Part shown: positions 18,564 to 28,500 of the stretch, piece after piece | Position numbering within the stretch: position 1 is the stretch's first letter | Layout of the letters: each line of letters begins with the position of its first letter | DNA from: Elusimicrobia bacterium RIFOXYA2_FULL_47_53 | GTDB taxonomy: Bacteria; Elusimicrobiota; Endomicrobiia; Endomicrobiales; XYA2-FULL-47-53 | Direction: 5' to 3' | Length of the DNA stretch: 64,000 nucleotides | Assembly: GCA_001800315.1 (NCBI GenBank) | Contig: MGVE01000006.1 | Location: forward strand, 1-64,000 | The notes under the pieces: model-generated | What the model was told of the DNA's origin: nothing | The model's input: the letters and a program-made list of their open reading frames with translations, nothing else | Database searches by the model: none | Translations under genes and position numbers: made by a program

Positions 18564-19580
18564 TTAAACTTTTTTCCTTAAATCATATTCGTCAAGAATC
18601 TCGCCGACAATTTCCTCAAGCACATCCTCAAGCGTGACAATGCCCTTAACATCCCCGAAAGCGTCGGCGACAAACGCCATGTGCGTCTGCCCGGACTGGA
18701 AATCCCTGAGCACATCGCATATTTTTTTATCCGGCGGCACGAAATACGCGGGCCTTATCATTGAGGACGAGAAAACTCCGTTATGCTTTCTCCAGGAATT
18801 TAAAAGGTCCTTTGTGTAGACAAACCCCACCATTTTATTCAGAGAGCCCCTGTATACCGGCACCCGGCTTCTCCCGGTTTCAACCGCCATATCAAGAAAC
18901 TTCTCTTCTTCATGTTCTATATTGACAGCTTCAAGCTTTTCAACGGGCGTCATAATCTGGCTGGCGCTGATCTCGCTTAAGCGAAGCACCCTTTCAAGCA
19001 TCTGGCCCGCTTCCTTGCCGAGCATGCCGGAAGTCCTGGCCTCGGAAATAAGCCCCTTTATCTCTTCCATGCTGACATAAGTCAGCCTGCTGACAGGCAC
19101 GAGGTTTTTCTTCGGGAAAACCAGCTTGACCAGCATGACAAAGGGCCAGGCCAGCGGCGATATTATTCTTGTCAGGCTGGATAAAACCGGAAGGCTTATT
19201 ATCGTGGCTTTCTCGGGGTTAAACCTGCCGAATATCTTGGGGGCTATCTCTCCGAATATGACGGCGACAAGCGTCACCGCGAGCCAGGTTCCTATTTCAA
19301 CAGCCTCCCTCGGCGCGAAATGAAATACCCTTAAAGCCACTATCATGCTCAGGAAACTGATGCCGAAATTCGTAATCGTGTCAACGACAAGAACGGTCGT
19401 GAGAATATTGTAGGGGTATTTAAGCCAGGCCTTCAGGTCTTCGGAGAGCGACTTGTTGAGAGCGATGATTTTCTTTATGCGGTATTTTGAAAGGCTGGTC
19501 ATGCCGGTTTCCGCGACAGACCAGAACGCGGAAAGCGCGAACAATATGATAATCGCCGTGAGGCTTAGGAAAATAAACAT
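18564..19580 (-). CDS. CNNM-family membrane protein with CBS pair, no CorC domain
   Basis: A 338-residue paralogue of the next gene. The DUF21 membrane domain has SVAETGMTSLSKYR and FGEIAPKIFGR, and a CBS pair with ADAFGDVKGIVTLEDVLEEIVGE follows. It stops right after that helix, so the C-terminal CorC_HlyC domain is absent. Its stop abuts the downstream paralogue and its start overlaps ybeY by 16 bases. A tandem duplication followed by loss of the last domain, with possible heterodimer formation, is inferred. Confidence 0.87.
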   Translation of the reverse strand: MFIFLSLTAIIILFALSAFWSVAETGMTSLSKYRIKKIIALNKSLSEDLKAWLKYPYNILTTVLVVDTITNFGISFLSMIVALRVFHFAPREAVEIGTWLAVTLVAVIFGEIAPKIFGRFNPEKATIISLPVLSSLTRIISPLAWPFVMLVKLVFPKKNLVPVSRLTYVSMEEIKGLISEARTSGMLGKEAGQMLERVLRLSEISASQIMTPVEKLEAVNIEHEEEKFLDMAVETGRSRVPVYRGSLNKMVGFVYTKDLLNSWRKHNGVFSSSMIRPAYFVPPDKKICDVLRDFQSGQTHMAFVADAFGDVKGIVTLEDVLEEIVGEILDEYDLRKKV

Positions 19581-19978
19581 TGCCAGATTTTATCCTGTAA
19601 TTTAAACATTTTGGCTTTATTTTTTGCGTCGTAGTCGGTATAGCCGAAAAGATGCAGGACGCCGTGCACCGCCAGGTATGATATCTCTTTTCCCCAGGAA
19701 TGCCCCACGGCCGCGGCCTGCCTGCGCGAACGCCCGCCGGAAATATATATATCTCCGCGAAGCGGATTTCTTTCGTAAAGAAAAGAAATTACATCCGTGA
19801 TTCTTCTCACCCGCCTGAATTTAATGTTTAGTTTCCTGATCTCCGGGTCGCTTACAAGAATGAAGCTGATATCGCAGCCTTTTACCGCGCGGGGCCCGCT
19901 TTTAAGAGCCGCGAGAGCCGACCTGCGCACAAGGAGAGCGGTTTTCTTCGGAAATCCGTATATGCTTATTTTATTCAA
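19565..19978 (-). CDS. ybeY: Endoribonuclease YbeY (rRNA maturation factor)
   Basis: About 137 residues. The start is set at TTG 19978, which shares TTGA with the stop of the upstream gene. The protein then begins LNKISIYGFPKK, as YbeY proteins do, instead of running upstream through the HD-gene region. YbeY matures 16S rRNA 3' ends and takes part in ribosome quality control. The zinc motif reads HGVLHLFGYTD: the usual HGxLHLxGYDH has a third His where this protein has Asp. The genomic neighbourhood (phoH and CNNM genes) is typical. Confidence 0.88.
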   Translation of the reverse strand: MNKISIYGFPKKTALLVRRSALAALKSGPRAVKGCDISFILVSDPEIRKLNIKFRRVRRITDVISFLYERNPLRGDIYISGGRSRRQAAAVGHSWGKEISYLAVHGVLHLFGYTDYDAKNKAKMFKLQDKIWQCLFS

Positions 19979-21435
19979 GACTGCCCGTCGCCTTTCACCG
20001 ACTCCTGGTATTCTATCCGCGCGTGATAAAGGTTGCTCAGCGAAGCTATCAGGCTCTCCGCTATGCTCCCGAGGTCGTGAAGCGTGATATCGCATTCCGT
20101 AAACTGTCCGTCGGTAAATTTATTGTTTACTATTTTCTCAACCATGTCGCGTATCCTGCCAGGCGTCGGATCCTCAATAGTCCTGGAGGCGGCCTCGGCG
20201 GAATCGGCGAGCATAAGGATCGCCGCTACGGGAGTGCGCGGCTTGGGGCCCGGATAGCGGAAAATTTCCTGCTTAATCTCTTCATTCTGTTCAAGCGCCC
20301 TGTGGTAGAAATAATGTATAAGGGAAGTCCCGTGGTGCTGTTCAATGCAGTCAATAATCACCTTGTCAAGTTTATGCTGTTTGGCGAGAGCGACTCCGTC
20401 TTTGATGTGCGAAATAACCACCAGGCTTGACATGGTGGGCGCGAGCGGGTCGTGAGGATTTCCCGAGGCCTGCTGGTTCTCTATGAAATATTCCGGGTGC
20501 GAGAGTTTTCCGATATCGTGGTAATACGCGCCTACCCGCGCGAGCAGCGAATTGGCTCCTATGGCCTCGGCGGCCTGCTCTGCTATTGAAGCCATTATAA
20601 GCGAGTGGTGGTAAGTCCCCGGCGCCTCCAGAGTCAGCCTTTTTAGAAGCGGCTGCGTGAAATCGGCAAGTTCAAGAAGTTTTATGTTTGTGGTGCGGGA
20701 AAAAAAGTTTTCAAGATAAGGCAGAAGACCCAGCACTATCAGCGCCGAACCAAAACCTGAAAGCGCCCCGAAAATGAGATTTATTTTCAATACATGCAAA
20801 GACCAGAGGCCGAACATATGAATAATAAGAATGGCGCCGACATTCGCGGCGGCAATCTTAAGGCCAAGCCGTGTGAGGTCGGCCCTGTTTCTGATGCCGC
20901 TTAAAAAAGTCACTCCGGTAAACGATCCGGCGATATGCACAAAGAAATACTCCAGCCCGAAATCGTTGAGTATCCCGAGCACCAGGCTCAGCACTATAGC
21001 TGAAATTATAGCCAGCCGTTTTGAAAGCAGAAGCCCCGTCAAAACCACGAAAGCAGCTATCGGCACGGCAAGAGGCCAGCCTTTCATAACCTGCATTGTA
21101 AGAACCGAGCTCGTCAGCAGAAGCCCGAGCAGCATCATGGCTTCGCCGTCAGCCAGAAGCTCCGGGATGTCATATTTTAGATAGACCACGAAAAACGCGA
21201 AAACCATGGTTATAAACAACACCAGGCCCGCGACTTTTACCCAGACAAAACCCACTTCCAGCAGAAGTATAACGAAAAATGCCGCCACGCTCAGCGCCGC
21301 GACAACCGGCGACGGAATAAAAATCTCTTTTTCCCAGGCGTTCTCTCCGCCCCGCTTTACGGCGGATCCGCGCGGCTCGGTTTCAACCCACTTAAGCAGC
21401 TTCAGCAGCACGGTTTTTGATATTTTTTTAAACAT
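19975..21435 (-). CDS. 7TM-HD family phosphodiesterase (PgpH/YqfF-like)
   Basis: A 486-residue membrane protein. About seven helices lie between residues 41 and 242. A cytoplasmic HD domain follows, with HH near 276-277, the HD pair at 306-307 (YYHDIGK) and EQHHGT near 370. In characterised members this domain hydrolyses cyclic di-AMP. The protein lacks the large extracellular sensor domain found before the helices in the longer PgpH form; its N-terminus is a short cytoplasmic tail. It sits between phoH and ybeY, its usual position. Confidence 0.87.
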   Translation of the reverse strand: MFKKISKTVLLKLLKWVETEPRGSAVKRGGENAWEKEIFIPSPVVAALSVAAFFVILLLEVGFVWVKVAGLVLFITMVFAFFVVYLKYDIPELLADGEAMMLLGLLLTSSVLTMQVMKGWPLAVPIAAFVVLTGLLLSKRLAIISAIVLSLVLGILNDFGLEYFFVHIAGSFTGVTFLSGIRNRADLTRLGLKIAAANVGAILIIHMFGLWSLHVLKINLIFGALSGFGSALIVLGLLPYLENFFSRTTNIKLLELADFTQPLLKRLTLEAPGTYHHSLIMASIAEQAAEAIGANSLLARVGAYYHDIGKLSHPEYFIENQQASGNPHDPLAPTMSSLVVISHIKDGVALAKQHKLDKVIIDCIEQHHGTSLIHYFYHRALEQNEEIKQEIFRYPGPKPRTPVAAILMLADSAEAASRTIEDPTPGRIRDMVEKIVNNKFTDGQFTECDITLHDLGSIAESLIASLSNLYHARIEYQESVKGDGQS

Positions 21436-22393
21436 TTTTTACCTCTGGTTTTGCTTTTTTGTCCCAGGCGCCGTAGGCCTTGATTATCTTTTTCACCAGC
21501 GGATGGCGCACCACATCATCTTCCGAGAAACGCACAATTTTTATACCTTCAACATCAGCGAGAATTTTTTCTGCGGCCACAAGACCGGATTTCCTCTTGT
21601 CGTCAAGGTCAATCTGGGAAGTGTCGCCGGTTATTACTATCTGGCTGTCCTGCCCTATGCGTGTTAAAAACATCTTCATCTGCTCTTCGGTGGAATTCTG
21701 CGCCTCGTCCAGGATTACAAAAGCGTCGTCTATGGTCCGGCCGCGCATATAGGCCAGCGGCACTATTTCTATTGTTTCTTCCTCGCGCATGAAACGGAAT
21801 TTTTCGGTGCCAAGCATCGCGAAAAAAGCGTCGTAAAGCGGTTTAAGGTACGGATTGATTTTCTCGTACAGATCGCCCGGCAAAAACCCAAGTTTCTCTC
21901 CGGCCTCAACGACGGGTCTTGTCAGAACTATCCTGCTGACCCTGCCTTCGCTGAGCGCCTTCAGCGCGCAGGCTACGGCAAGAAATGTTTTGCCCGTGCC
22001 AGCCGGCCCCGTAGCTATAACGAGGTCGTAGTGCGGGATAAAGTCCACATATTTTTTCTGCTGTTCGGAACGCGGCTTTATATGCCTGCCGTGAAAAGTA
22101 ACATAGATAGCGCCCGGATCGGTCGCGCCGGAAGATTTGGCCGCCTGCGGAACCGATTTTTCCGGAAGCTTAATATTTTTAGCCTGTCTTATGGCCTCTA
22201 TATCGTCAAGCGCCCGCTCCACTTTCCCGGCCGCGCCCCTTACCACAAGAGTGAAATCGCCCGACTGGCTGGACTGGCGCACAAAAATCTGCACCCCGAA
22301 GGACTGCTCCAGGCGGCGCAGGTTATCATCGTGCTGGCCCAGGATATCCAGCGCTTCCGCTGTGCTTTTAAGATATATTTTTCTTGTAACCAT
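21428..22393 (-). CDS. phoH: PhoH-like ATPase
   Basis: A 321-residue protein. A short KH-like N-terminal region precedes a P-loop ATPase domain with GPAGTGKT at residues 129-136 and the Walker B FVILDEAQNS near 220. It is of the YbeZ type, which works with YbeY in RNA metabolism, and ybeY lies two genes downstream here. The next gene overlaps it by 8 bases. Confidence 0.92.
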   Translation of the reverse strand: MVTRKIYLKSTAEALDILGQHDDNLRRLEQSFGVQIFVRQSSQSGDFTLVVRGAAGKVERALDDIEAIRQAKNIKLPEKSVPQAAKSSGATDPGAIYVTFHGRHIKPRSEQQKKYVDFIPHYDLVIATGPAGTGKTFLAVACALKALSEGRVSRIVLTRPVVEAGEKLGFLPGDLYEKINPYLKPLYDAFFAMLGTEKFRFMREEETIEIVPLAYMRGRTIDDAFVILDEAQNSTEEQMKMFLTRIGQDSQIVITGDTSQIDLDDKRKSGLVAAEKILADVEGIKIVRFSEDDVVRHPLVKKIIKAYGAWDKKAKPEVKNV

Positions 22394-22540
22394 ATTACGA
22401 AAAAATCCGCGCGCATGGGTAAAAACAGCGCCGCGGCCTTATACTAAAACCCGAAAGGTTTTATATTCATAGTTCTTGACTCAATTTAACCAAATATTGA
22501 GCAAAAAGGCAAACCGAAAGGACGACATGAACGCTGGTGT

Positions 22541-24310
22541 TTATTTGCCGGTTTTTATGCCGAGCTCTCTGAGCTGGCGGGGCGAGACCTGGCCGGGAGC
22601 GCCAGACAGCGGGCAGGTGGCCTTCTGGGTTTTGGGGAACGCTATTACCTCGCGGATAGACTCCTCGCCAAGCAGCAGGGCGCAGAACCTGTCAAAACCG
22701 AGAGCTATGCCGCCGTGCGGCGGAGCCCCGTAGGTGAGGGCGTCAAGGAGAAAACCGAATTTTTCCCTGGCATCTTCCTTGCCGATGTTAAGCGTTGAGA
22801 ATATTTTTTCCTGCACTTCCTCGCGGTGAATCCTTATGGATCCTCCGCCGAGTTCGGTGCCGTTTAATATTATGTCGTAGGCGCGGGCACGGATCCTGGA
22901 GCCGGCGGCCCTGTCGGAAACCGAGTCTAAAAGAGGTATATCCTCAAGTTTTGGCGAGGTGAACGGATGATGCATGGCGTTCCACCTGTTTTCTTCGTTA
23001 TCCCACTCAAGAAGCGGAAAATCCACGACCCAGAGGAATTCAAATTTGTCTTTTGGTATAAGGCCGAGCTGTTTGGCAATTTTAAGGCGGAGAGCTCCGA
23101 GCCCCTGAGCCGCTACATCGGCAGAATCGGCCAAAAACAGCAGAAGGTCGCCGGGTTTTGAGCCGAGTTTGTTCTGTATCGCAGCAAGTTCGTCGGCCGA
23201 GAAGAATTTTACAATGTTTGATTCGGGGCCTTTGTCGGTTACTTTCATCCAGGCAAGCCCCTTGGCGCCGTACTGCGCCACAAACTGGGTCAAATCCTCT
23301 ATTTCGGAACGGGAAAACTTGTCGCCGTAAGGGGCGCATATAGCCCTTATGACACCGCCCGAAGAAGCGACTGAGTTAAAAACTTTAAATCCGCAGTTTT
23401 TGAGCTCCTGCGTCAGATCGGATATCTCAAGAGCGAACCTCGTGTCGGGCTTGTCGCTGCCGAAACGAAGCATGGCTTCCGAATAGGGCATCCTTAAAAA
23501 CGGCGTTTTAATTTCTTTGCCGAGCGCTTCTTTAAAAACAACCGCCAGCAACCCCTCTATAACTCCCATTACATCGTTCTCGTCCACAAATGACATCTCA
23601 AGGTCTACCTGGGTAAACTCGGGCTGGCGGTCCGCGCGCAGGTCCTCGTCGCGGAAACAGCGGACTATCTGGAAATATTTATCAAATCCCGAAACCATGA
23701 GGATCTGCTTGAAAAGCTGGGGCGACTGGGGCAGAGCAAAATAGTTTCCCTGGTTCATGCGGGAGGGCACAAGAAAATCGCGCGCCCCTTCGGGGGTTGA
23801 TTTGGTTAGGAAAGGCGTTTCTATCTCAAGAAAACCCGTGTCGGAAAGGTGCTGGCGGATCTTCTGAAGCATTTTATGGCGAAGAATAAAATTTTTCTGT
23901 ACGGCCGGCCTTCTTAAGTCCAGGTAGCGGTATTTTAGGCGCATCTCTTCGGAGGTCTCGGTATAGTCGGATATCTCAAAGGGCAGGCCGGGGGCCTGGT
24001 TGATTATCACAAGCTCTTCGGCGACCACTTCCACCTCACCGCTGAAAAGGTTTGGGTTAACGGTTCCTTCCGGCCTTTTTCGGACGGTTCCCGAAACCTT
24101 CAAAACGAACTCGCTGCGAAGTTTCTCTGCGGTAGAGAAAACCTCTTTATTCTCGGGCTGAAAGACTACCTGCAGAACGCCCTCGCGGTCGCGCAAATCT
24201 ATAAAAACCACGCCTCCGTGGTCGCGGCGCGAATGCACCCAGCCAAAAGCCGTTATTTTCTTGCCGATGTATGATGAATTGATTAAACCGCAGTAATTTG
24301 TTCTTTCCAA
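22541..24310 (-). CDS. aspS: Aspartate-tRNA ligase
   Basis: A 589-residue class II synthetase of the long bacterial type. The N-terminal anticodon-binding OB-fold has GWVHSRRDHGGVVFIDLRD. The catalytic domain has motif 2 (RCFRDEDLRADRQPEFTQ) and motif 3 (GIALGFDRFCALL), with a GAD insertion between. Whether it charges only tRNA-Asp or also tRNA-Asn cannot be told from this window. A promoter lies about 110 bases upstream. Confidence 0.96.
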   Translation of the reverse strand: MERTNYCGLINSSYIGKKITAFGWVHSRRDHGGVVFIDLRDREGVLQVVFQPENKEVFSTAEKLRSEFVLKVSGTVRKRPEGTVNPNLFSGEVEVVAEELVIINQAPGLPFEISDYTETSEEMRLKYRYLDLRRPAVQKNFILRHKMLQKIRQHLSDTGFLEIETPFLTKSTPEGARDFLVPSRMNQGNYFALPQSPQLFKQILMVSGFDKYFQIVRCFRDEDLRADRQPEFTQVDLEMSFVDENDVMGVIEGLLAVVFKEALGKEIKTPFLRMPYSEAMLRFGSDKPDTRFALEISDLTQELKNCGFKVFNSVASSGGVIRAICAPYGDKFSRSEIEDLTQFVAQYGAKGLAWMKVTDKGPESNIVKFFSADELAAIQNKLGSKPGDLLLFLADSADVAAQGLGALRLKIAKQLGLIPKDKFEFLWVVDFPLLEWDNEENRWNAMHHPFTSPKLEDIPLLDSVSDRAAGSRIRARAYDIILNGTELGGGSIRIHREEVQEKIFSTLNIGKEDAREKFGFLLDALTYGAPPHGGIALGFDRFCALLLGEESIREVIAFPKTQKATCPLSGAPGQVSPRQLRELGIKTGK

Positions 24311-24422
24311 CTTAAGACTCCTATGAATATATTTTAATTGAGCGGCTCGGATCGTCTATGACCTGACAAATACCCGCTATCGCGGTCAACCCCGCGTATA
24401 AGGCATATGCTTCGCCTGGACA

Positions 24423-24451
24423 TTTATAGCAAAATTGGCTGTTTTAGTCAA
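24423..24451 (-). promoter_or_regulatory. Promoter of aspS
   Basis: On the minus strand, -35 TTGACT (24446-24451), a 17-base spacer and -10 TATAAA (24423-24428). The leader to the ATG at 24310 is about 105 bases; I see no known riboswitch in it. Confidence 0.6.
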
Positions 24452-24492
24452 AAAAACCGGCGAATCGGTAGTGTACGCTGACTGGATGATTC

Positions 24493-24545
24493 CAAAAAAA
24501 ACACCTCCGAGCCGGCCCGCTATGGGCATGGACTGCGAAGGTGTT
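24493..24545 (-). terminator. Intrinsic terminator of the surface-protein operon
   Basis: Read on the minus strand, AACACCTTCG (24545-24536) pairs with CGGAGGTGTT (24509-24500) with one mismatch. A GC-rich inner part follows, then a run of eight T. It lies 31 bases after the stop of the PorV-like gene. Confidence 0.85.
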
Positions 24546-24576
24546 AATAATAGTTTTTAAACTGTCCCGGATTATA

Positions 24577-25512
24577 TTAAAATTTTGTGCTCAGGGTAAT
24601 TCTGTGCGTATCGGATAACTCGCCGTATGGCACAAAAGCATAGTCTAACTGAATGCTCCAGACATTTACTCCAAACCCGGCCGAAAACCCGGCCAAACCG
24701 CCAAGCGATTGCGAATCCATGCCAAGTTTGTATCCTGCCCTTGCCGACAGCGCTTTGTTTATAGAATATTCAAGGCCCAGCGACTCGGTTATTCTTTCGT
24801 CATAAATATAGTCGTCAACATCAAGCGCGACGACAAGCGCGTCGTTCATAAGCCGGTACGCGCCGCTTAGACGGATATTCAGCGGAAGAGGATCGGCGTC
24901 ATTGATAAATTTCACGGAAGTGCCCAGATTGTAAATGCCCAGCGCGGCGGTCAGATTCTTTAACGGTGTTTTGTAAAGGCCCGCGACATCAAGAGCAAAC
25001 GACTGCGCCACCTTGTCGTCAAGGGTCTGCCGCAGAACTTTAAGGTTGGCTCCCAGCCTCAGCCCCGGCAGTTTAATAAATCTGGTGTCGGCGTAAGAAA
25101 GATAAAGCGCCATATCGTTCGCGCCAAAGGTTCCTTCCGCAGTATCAACATCAGTTGTCCTGCGTTCAATGCCTCCTATAGTAAGATAATTTAAACCTAC
25201 GCCCAGGGCGCCGAGCTTGCCTATCGGCTGAGAATATCCCAGAAAACCGATATTAATCCCCTGGAAATACTGGATGTAGGAGGCCGTAACCTGCTTATTT
25301 TTCTGGTCGGCAAGGCCGGCCGGGTTCCAGTAAATGGCGTCAATGTTATCCGCTACCGCCGAGAAAGCGCCGCCCATTGCGACGGCTCTGGCGCCAACGC
25401 CGATTTTCAGGAACTGCGCCGCCGTAGTCCCTACGCCCGCGGCGTACAGACTTGTTGCTGACGCAAGGCCGGCAAACACTAACAAGAGAATTTTTCTTTT
25501 AATGTTCATCAT
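24577..25512 (-). CDS. PorV/PorQ-family outer-membrane beta-barrel protein (UPF0164-like)
   Basis: A 311-residue protein with a signal peptide (cleavage near SLYA-AGVG). GARAVAMGGAFSAVADNIDAIYWNPAGL is the family's signature after the signal sequence; alternating strands follow, and the last residue is Phe, as in BAM-folded outer-membrane proteins. The start at 25512 has GGGAGG 8 bases upstream. PorV proteins of Bacteroidota shuttle type IX secretion cargo. Here the partner in the operon is a giant secreted protein, but no other type IX gene is visible. Confidence 0.82.
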   Translation of the reverse strand: MMNIKRKILLLVFAGLASATSLYAAGVGTTAAQFLKIGVGARAVAMGGAFSAVADNIDAIYWNPAGLADQKNKQVTASYIQYFQGINIGFLGYSQPIGKLGALGVGLNYLTIGGIERRTTDVDTAEGTFGANDMALYLSYADTRFIKLPGLRLGANLKVLRQTLDDKVAQSFALDVAGLYKTPLKNLTAALGIYNLGTSVKFINDADPLPLNIRLSGAYRLMNDALVVALDVDDYIYDERITESLGLEYSINKALSARAGYKLGMDSQSLGGLAGFSAGFGVNVWSIQLDYAFVPYGELSDTHRITLSTKF

Positions 25513-25547
25513 AATGAAAACCTCCCGAAACATGCCTAACGGCATTG

Positions 25548-28500
25548 TTATTTTATCAGCGCCATTTTAATAGTCTTCTTCTCAGTTCCTACTTCGGCCA
25601 CGCAGAGATAAACTCCGCTGGCGCATTTTGAACCGCTCTTGTTTTTTCCGTCCCAGTCCAGATAGTAGTAGTAGCCGCCGTCAATATTCCCGACGAGCAT
25701 ATCATTCGCGTTAAGCTCGCGGACAAGTTCGGCAGCGATATTGTATATCCTGAACCTCGTCCTGACATTGGTTCCGAACGAAGCGGGAATCGCGAACCGG
25801 ATTACCGTTCCCTCCGTGGTTATCTGGGCTATGCTGCCGCCGCGGTTAAGCGTTACGGCTTTCTGCGTGAGGTCAAACGGGTTGGGCACATTGAATACCT
25901 CAAGGGAACTGCCCGCGTAAGGCATACGGGCCGGAACCCTTGAAACCATAAATATACCCTTCTGGTTAGAGGAGGCCGCGCCCTTTCCGTTTGAAGGGCT
26001 GAGCTTGTACTCCTTGCCGTTAAATTTCGCGAGAGAAGGCTTCCTGCGGGGGCTCGCGCTCGCGGCCGCGGCCGTGGCAATATTTTCAACTTCTACGGAC
26101 ACCGTGCCGCTTATGGGGTCAACCATGGTCGCGCCCAAAATCGGGTCCCAGGTCTTGGTTGTCTCGTTGTACTGCCGGACACTCAATGAATCGGTTTTCT
26201 CGCCGACCAGCGTTGAGTCGTACCCGAGGGTCAGTGTCATGGTTTTATTATCGTTCTGCTGAGAACCGTCCATATCAAGGGTGATATTATAGACATCTCC
26301 GCCGATTTCGTCGGTCGGAACACCGGTGACAAACGGTGAAGACTCCTGCATTTCTTTTTCTATGCTTAGCTCGGGGTCAGAGTCATCGCCGAGAGTTATT
26401 GAACCGGGGCTTATGTAGAGGCCAGAGGTGTCGTTGCCCTGGCTGTCAAGAGTAACATCGCCGCTGGCGACCGACTGCTGGTCAATGTTTTCTCTTGCCT
26501 GGGCGCTGTTGCCGGGATTGTACACAAAATCCGCTTCCTGCAAGGTCGCGCCGTCATCAACCGTTAAACGCACCGTGTAAAACTTGGTTTTGTCCGGCAG
26601 GGTAATCGTATAGGACTTCATGCCGACGGGGCTCACGGTTAAATTAGCGGCCGCGGAGGCATTGTATGCCGAACCTTCATTATACTTCGCGGTCAGATTA
26701 TTAAGCTTTCTGGGGACCTCGCCCTGAAGCGTGACCGAATTCCCCGACGAGTCGGCGCGCGCCTTAAGCTTTACCTGAGGCGGCTTTGAAATATAAGTGA
26801 AATCAACTCCGGAAACAGCCGAGCCTGCCGCCGCGGGAAGCTCCGGCGACGGAGTGTATATCTGGACTTTCTTGCCAGGCACCGCCAGCGCCACTTTATA
26901 TGTGTGCCCTTCTATTACAGGAGATATTTTATAAGCTCCGTTATTATCCGTTATGGTTTCATAAATAGCAATTTCTTTCGTCGGGTCAAGGCCGTTGGCC
27001 GTATCGTCATAGGCGACAATCTGCGCGCCGGCCGCAACGAGCTGGTACGGGAATTTCTGCGAATAGACTTTGCCTGAAATAACTCCGGCGCAGGGGGTAA
27101 GCAGGAAGTTCACTATCTGGTCCTTGTTGTAAGTTATCACTTTCTGCGCGTCAAGCGCGTAACCCTCAGCCGTGACCAGCATCCTGTAAACTCCCGCGGC
27201 AAGGCCCAGCATGGAGTAAGAACCGTCGGTTCCGGTTTTTACGGTGCGTTCAGAAAGCCTGCCCTTGAGCGTGACTATCGCGCCGGAGACCGCTTTGCCG
27301 GTTGTATCATAAACCGTGCCTGAAATTTTCGCTCCCGGCCCTACATCGGCATCCAAATCAATATTTTGTGTGCCGGGGATCTTAACTATTTTAACAAGCG
27401 GAGGATAATTTAAGGTCGTGACAACCATTTTCACATTTTCCTGCGCGGGAATATAGGGAATGCTGTACGACATTTTGGGCATCCAGTTTTCCCCGTCATT
27501 TGGCCCGTCCCCGGGTGCTTTCTTCGGCTCGCCGCCGTCGCCCGGACCCGGTTCGTTGGTGCACATTCCGGTTCCAAGAATGTTACCGTCTTTGTCTAAA
27601 AGCGTGACTCGCGGCGAATAGGCCAGGAACACATTGAAATTATTGGTTGCCTTGTCCATATCCGCGCCGCGGAAAGTATTTTTGCCGGCGTAACTTCCCG
27701 ACAGAGAGCCATCGCCGATATTTAAGTCTATGGGAACAAAAAGCGCGCTTACCATATTCATCGTTGAACCGTTCATGGCGTAAGAACTTTTGGCTTTTGA
27801 TTCATCCACCACAAAGTTTTTCGCGCGGCCGATTATGGTCTTCGCGTAATTCTTAGAGTTCATCGGGTAGTTTTTTTCGTAGAGCAGATAAAAATTATAG
27901 GCGCCGGGCTCAAGCGATACATCCTGGAAGCTGCCTCCCCAGTAACCCATTGTGTTTTCCTGATCTCCGCCTTGCATCATTTTAAATATTTGGTCAATAT
28001 TTTTTGCCGAGAGCGCTACCGATGCCGGAGTATAAACAACAGACATATTTGCCTTCTGGCCGAAATTCCCGCTCTGCGCTAAATCGGCCTGCAGCTCGGC
28101 AGGCAAAGCCGCGGAAAGGACAGGATGAACCTTCACGCCCTTCCTCAGCGGTATCTCCACCGTCGTGGTTTTGCTGGCTTCAACTATGATATTTTTCATA
28201 TATGCCGTGGCATAGGCGTAGGAATTTCCCCAGCCTTCGGCCCTTAGACTGTACTTGCCCGGCAAAAGCCCTTCTATCCTGAAACTGCCGTCTTTTTCAA
28301 CCTGGGCCCAACCCCAGCAGCCCTGTTCGTTGTTGTTGGCGTTGACGCTGATGCTTGAATTGTCCGGACCGTCAAATTTTGGGACATAAATGGTGCCTTT
28401 AGGGGTGCGCAGGCTGCCGCCTATGACGCCCGCAACCGCCATTCTTAAATCAACCGCTTTTGTAGTGGCTGAAGCGTTCAGAGTTATTCCCTCGTTTGTT

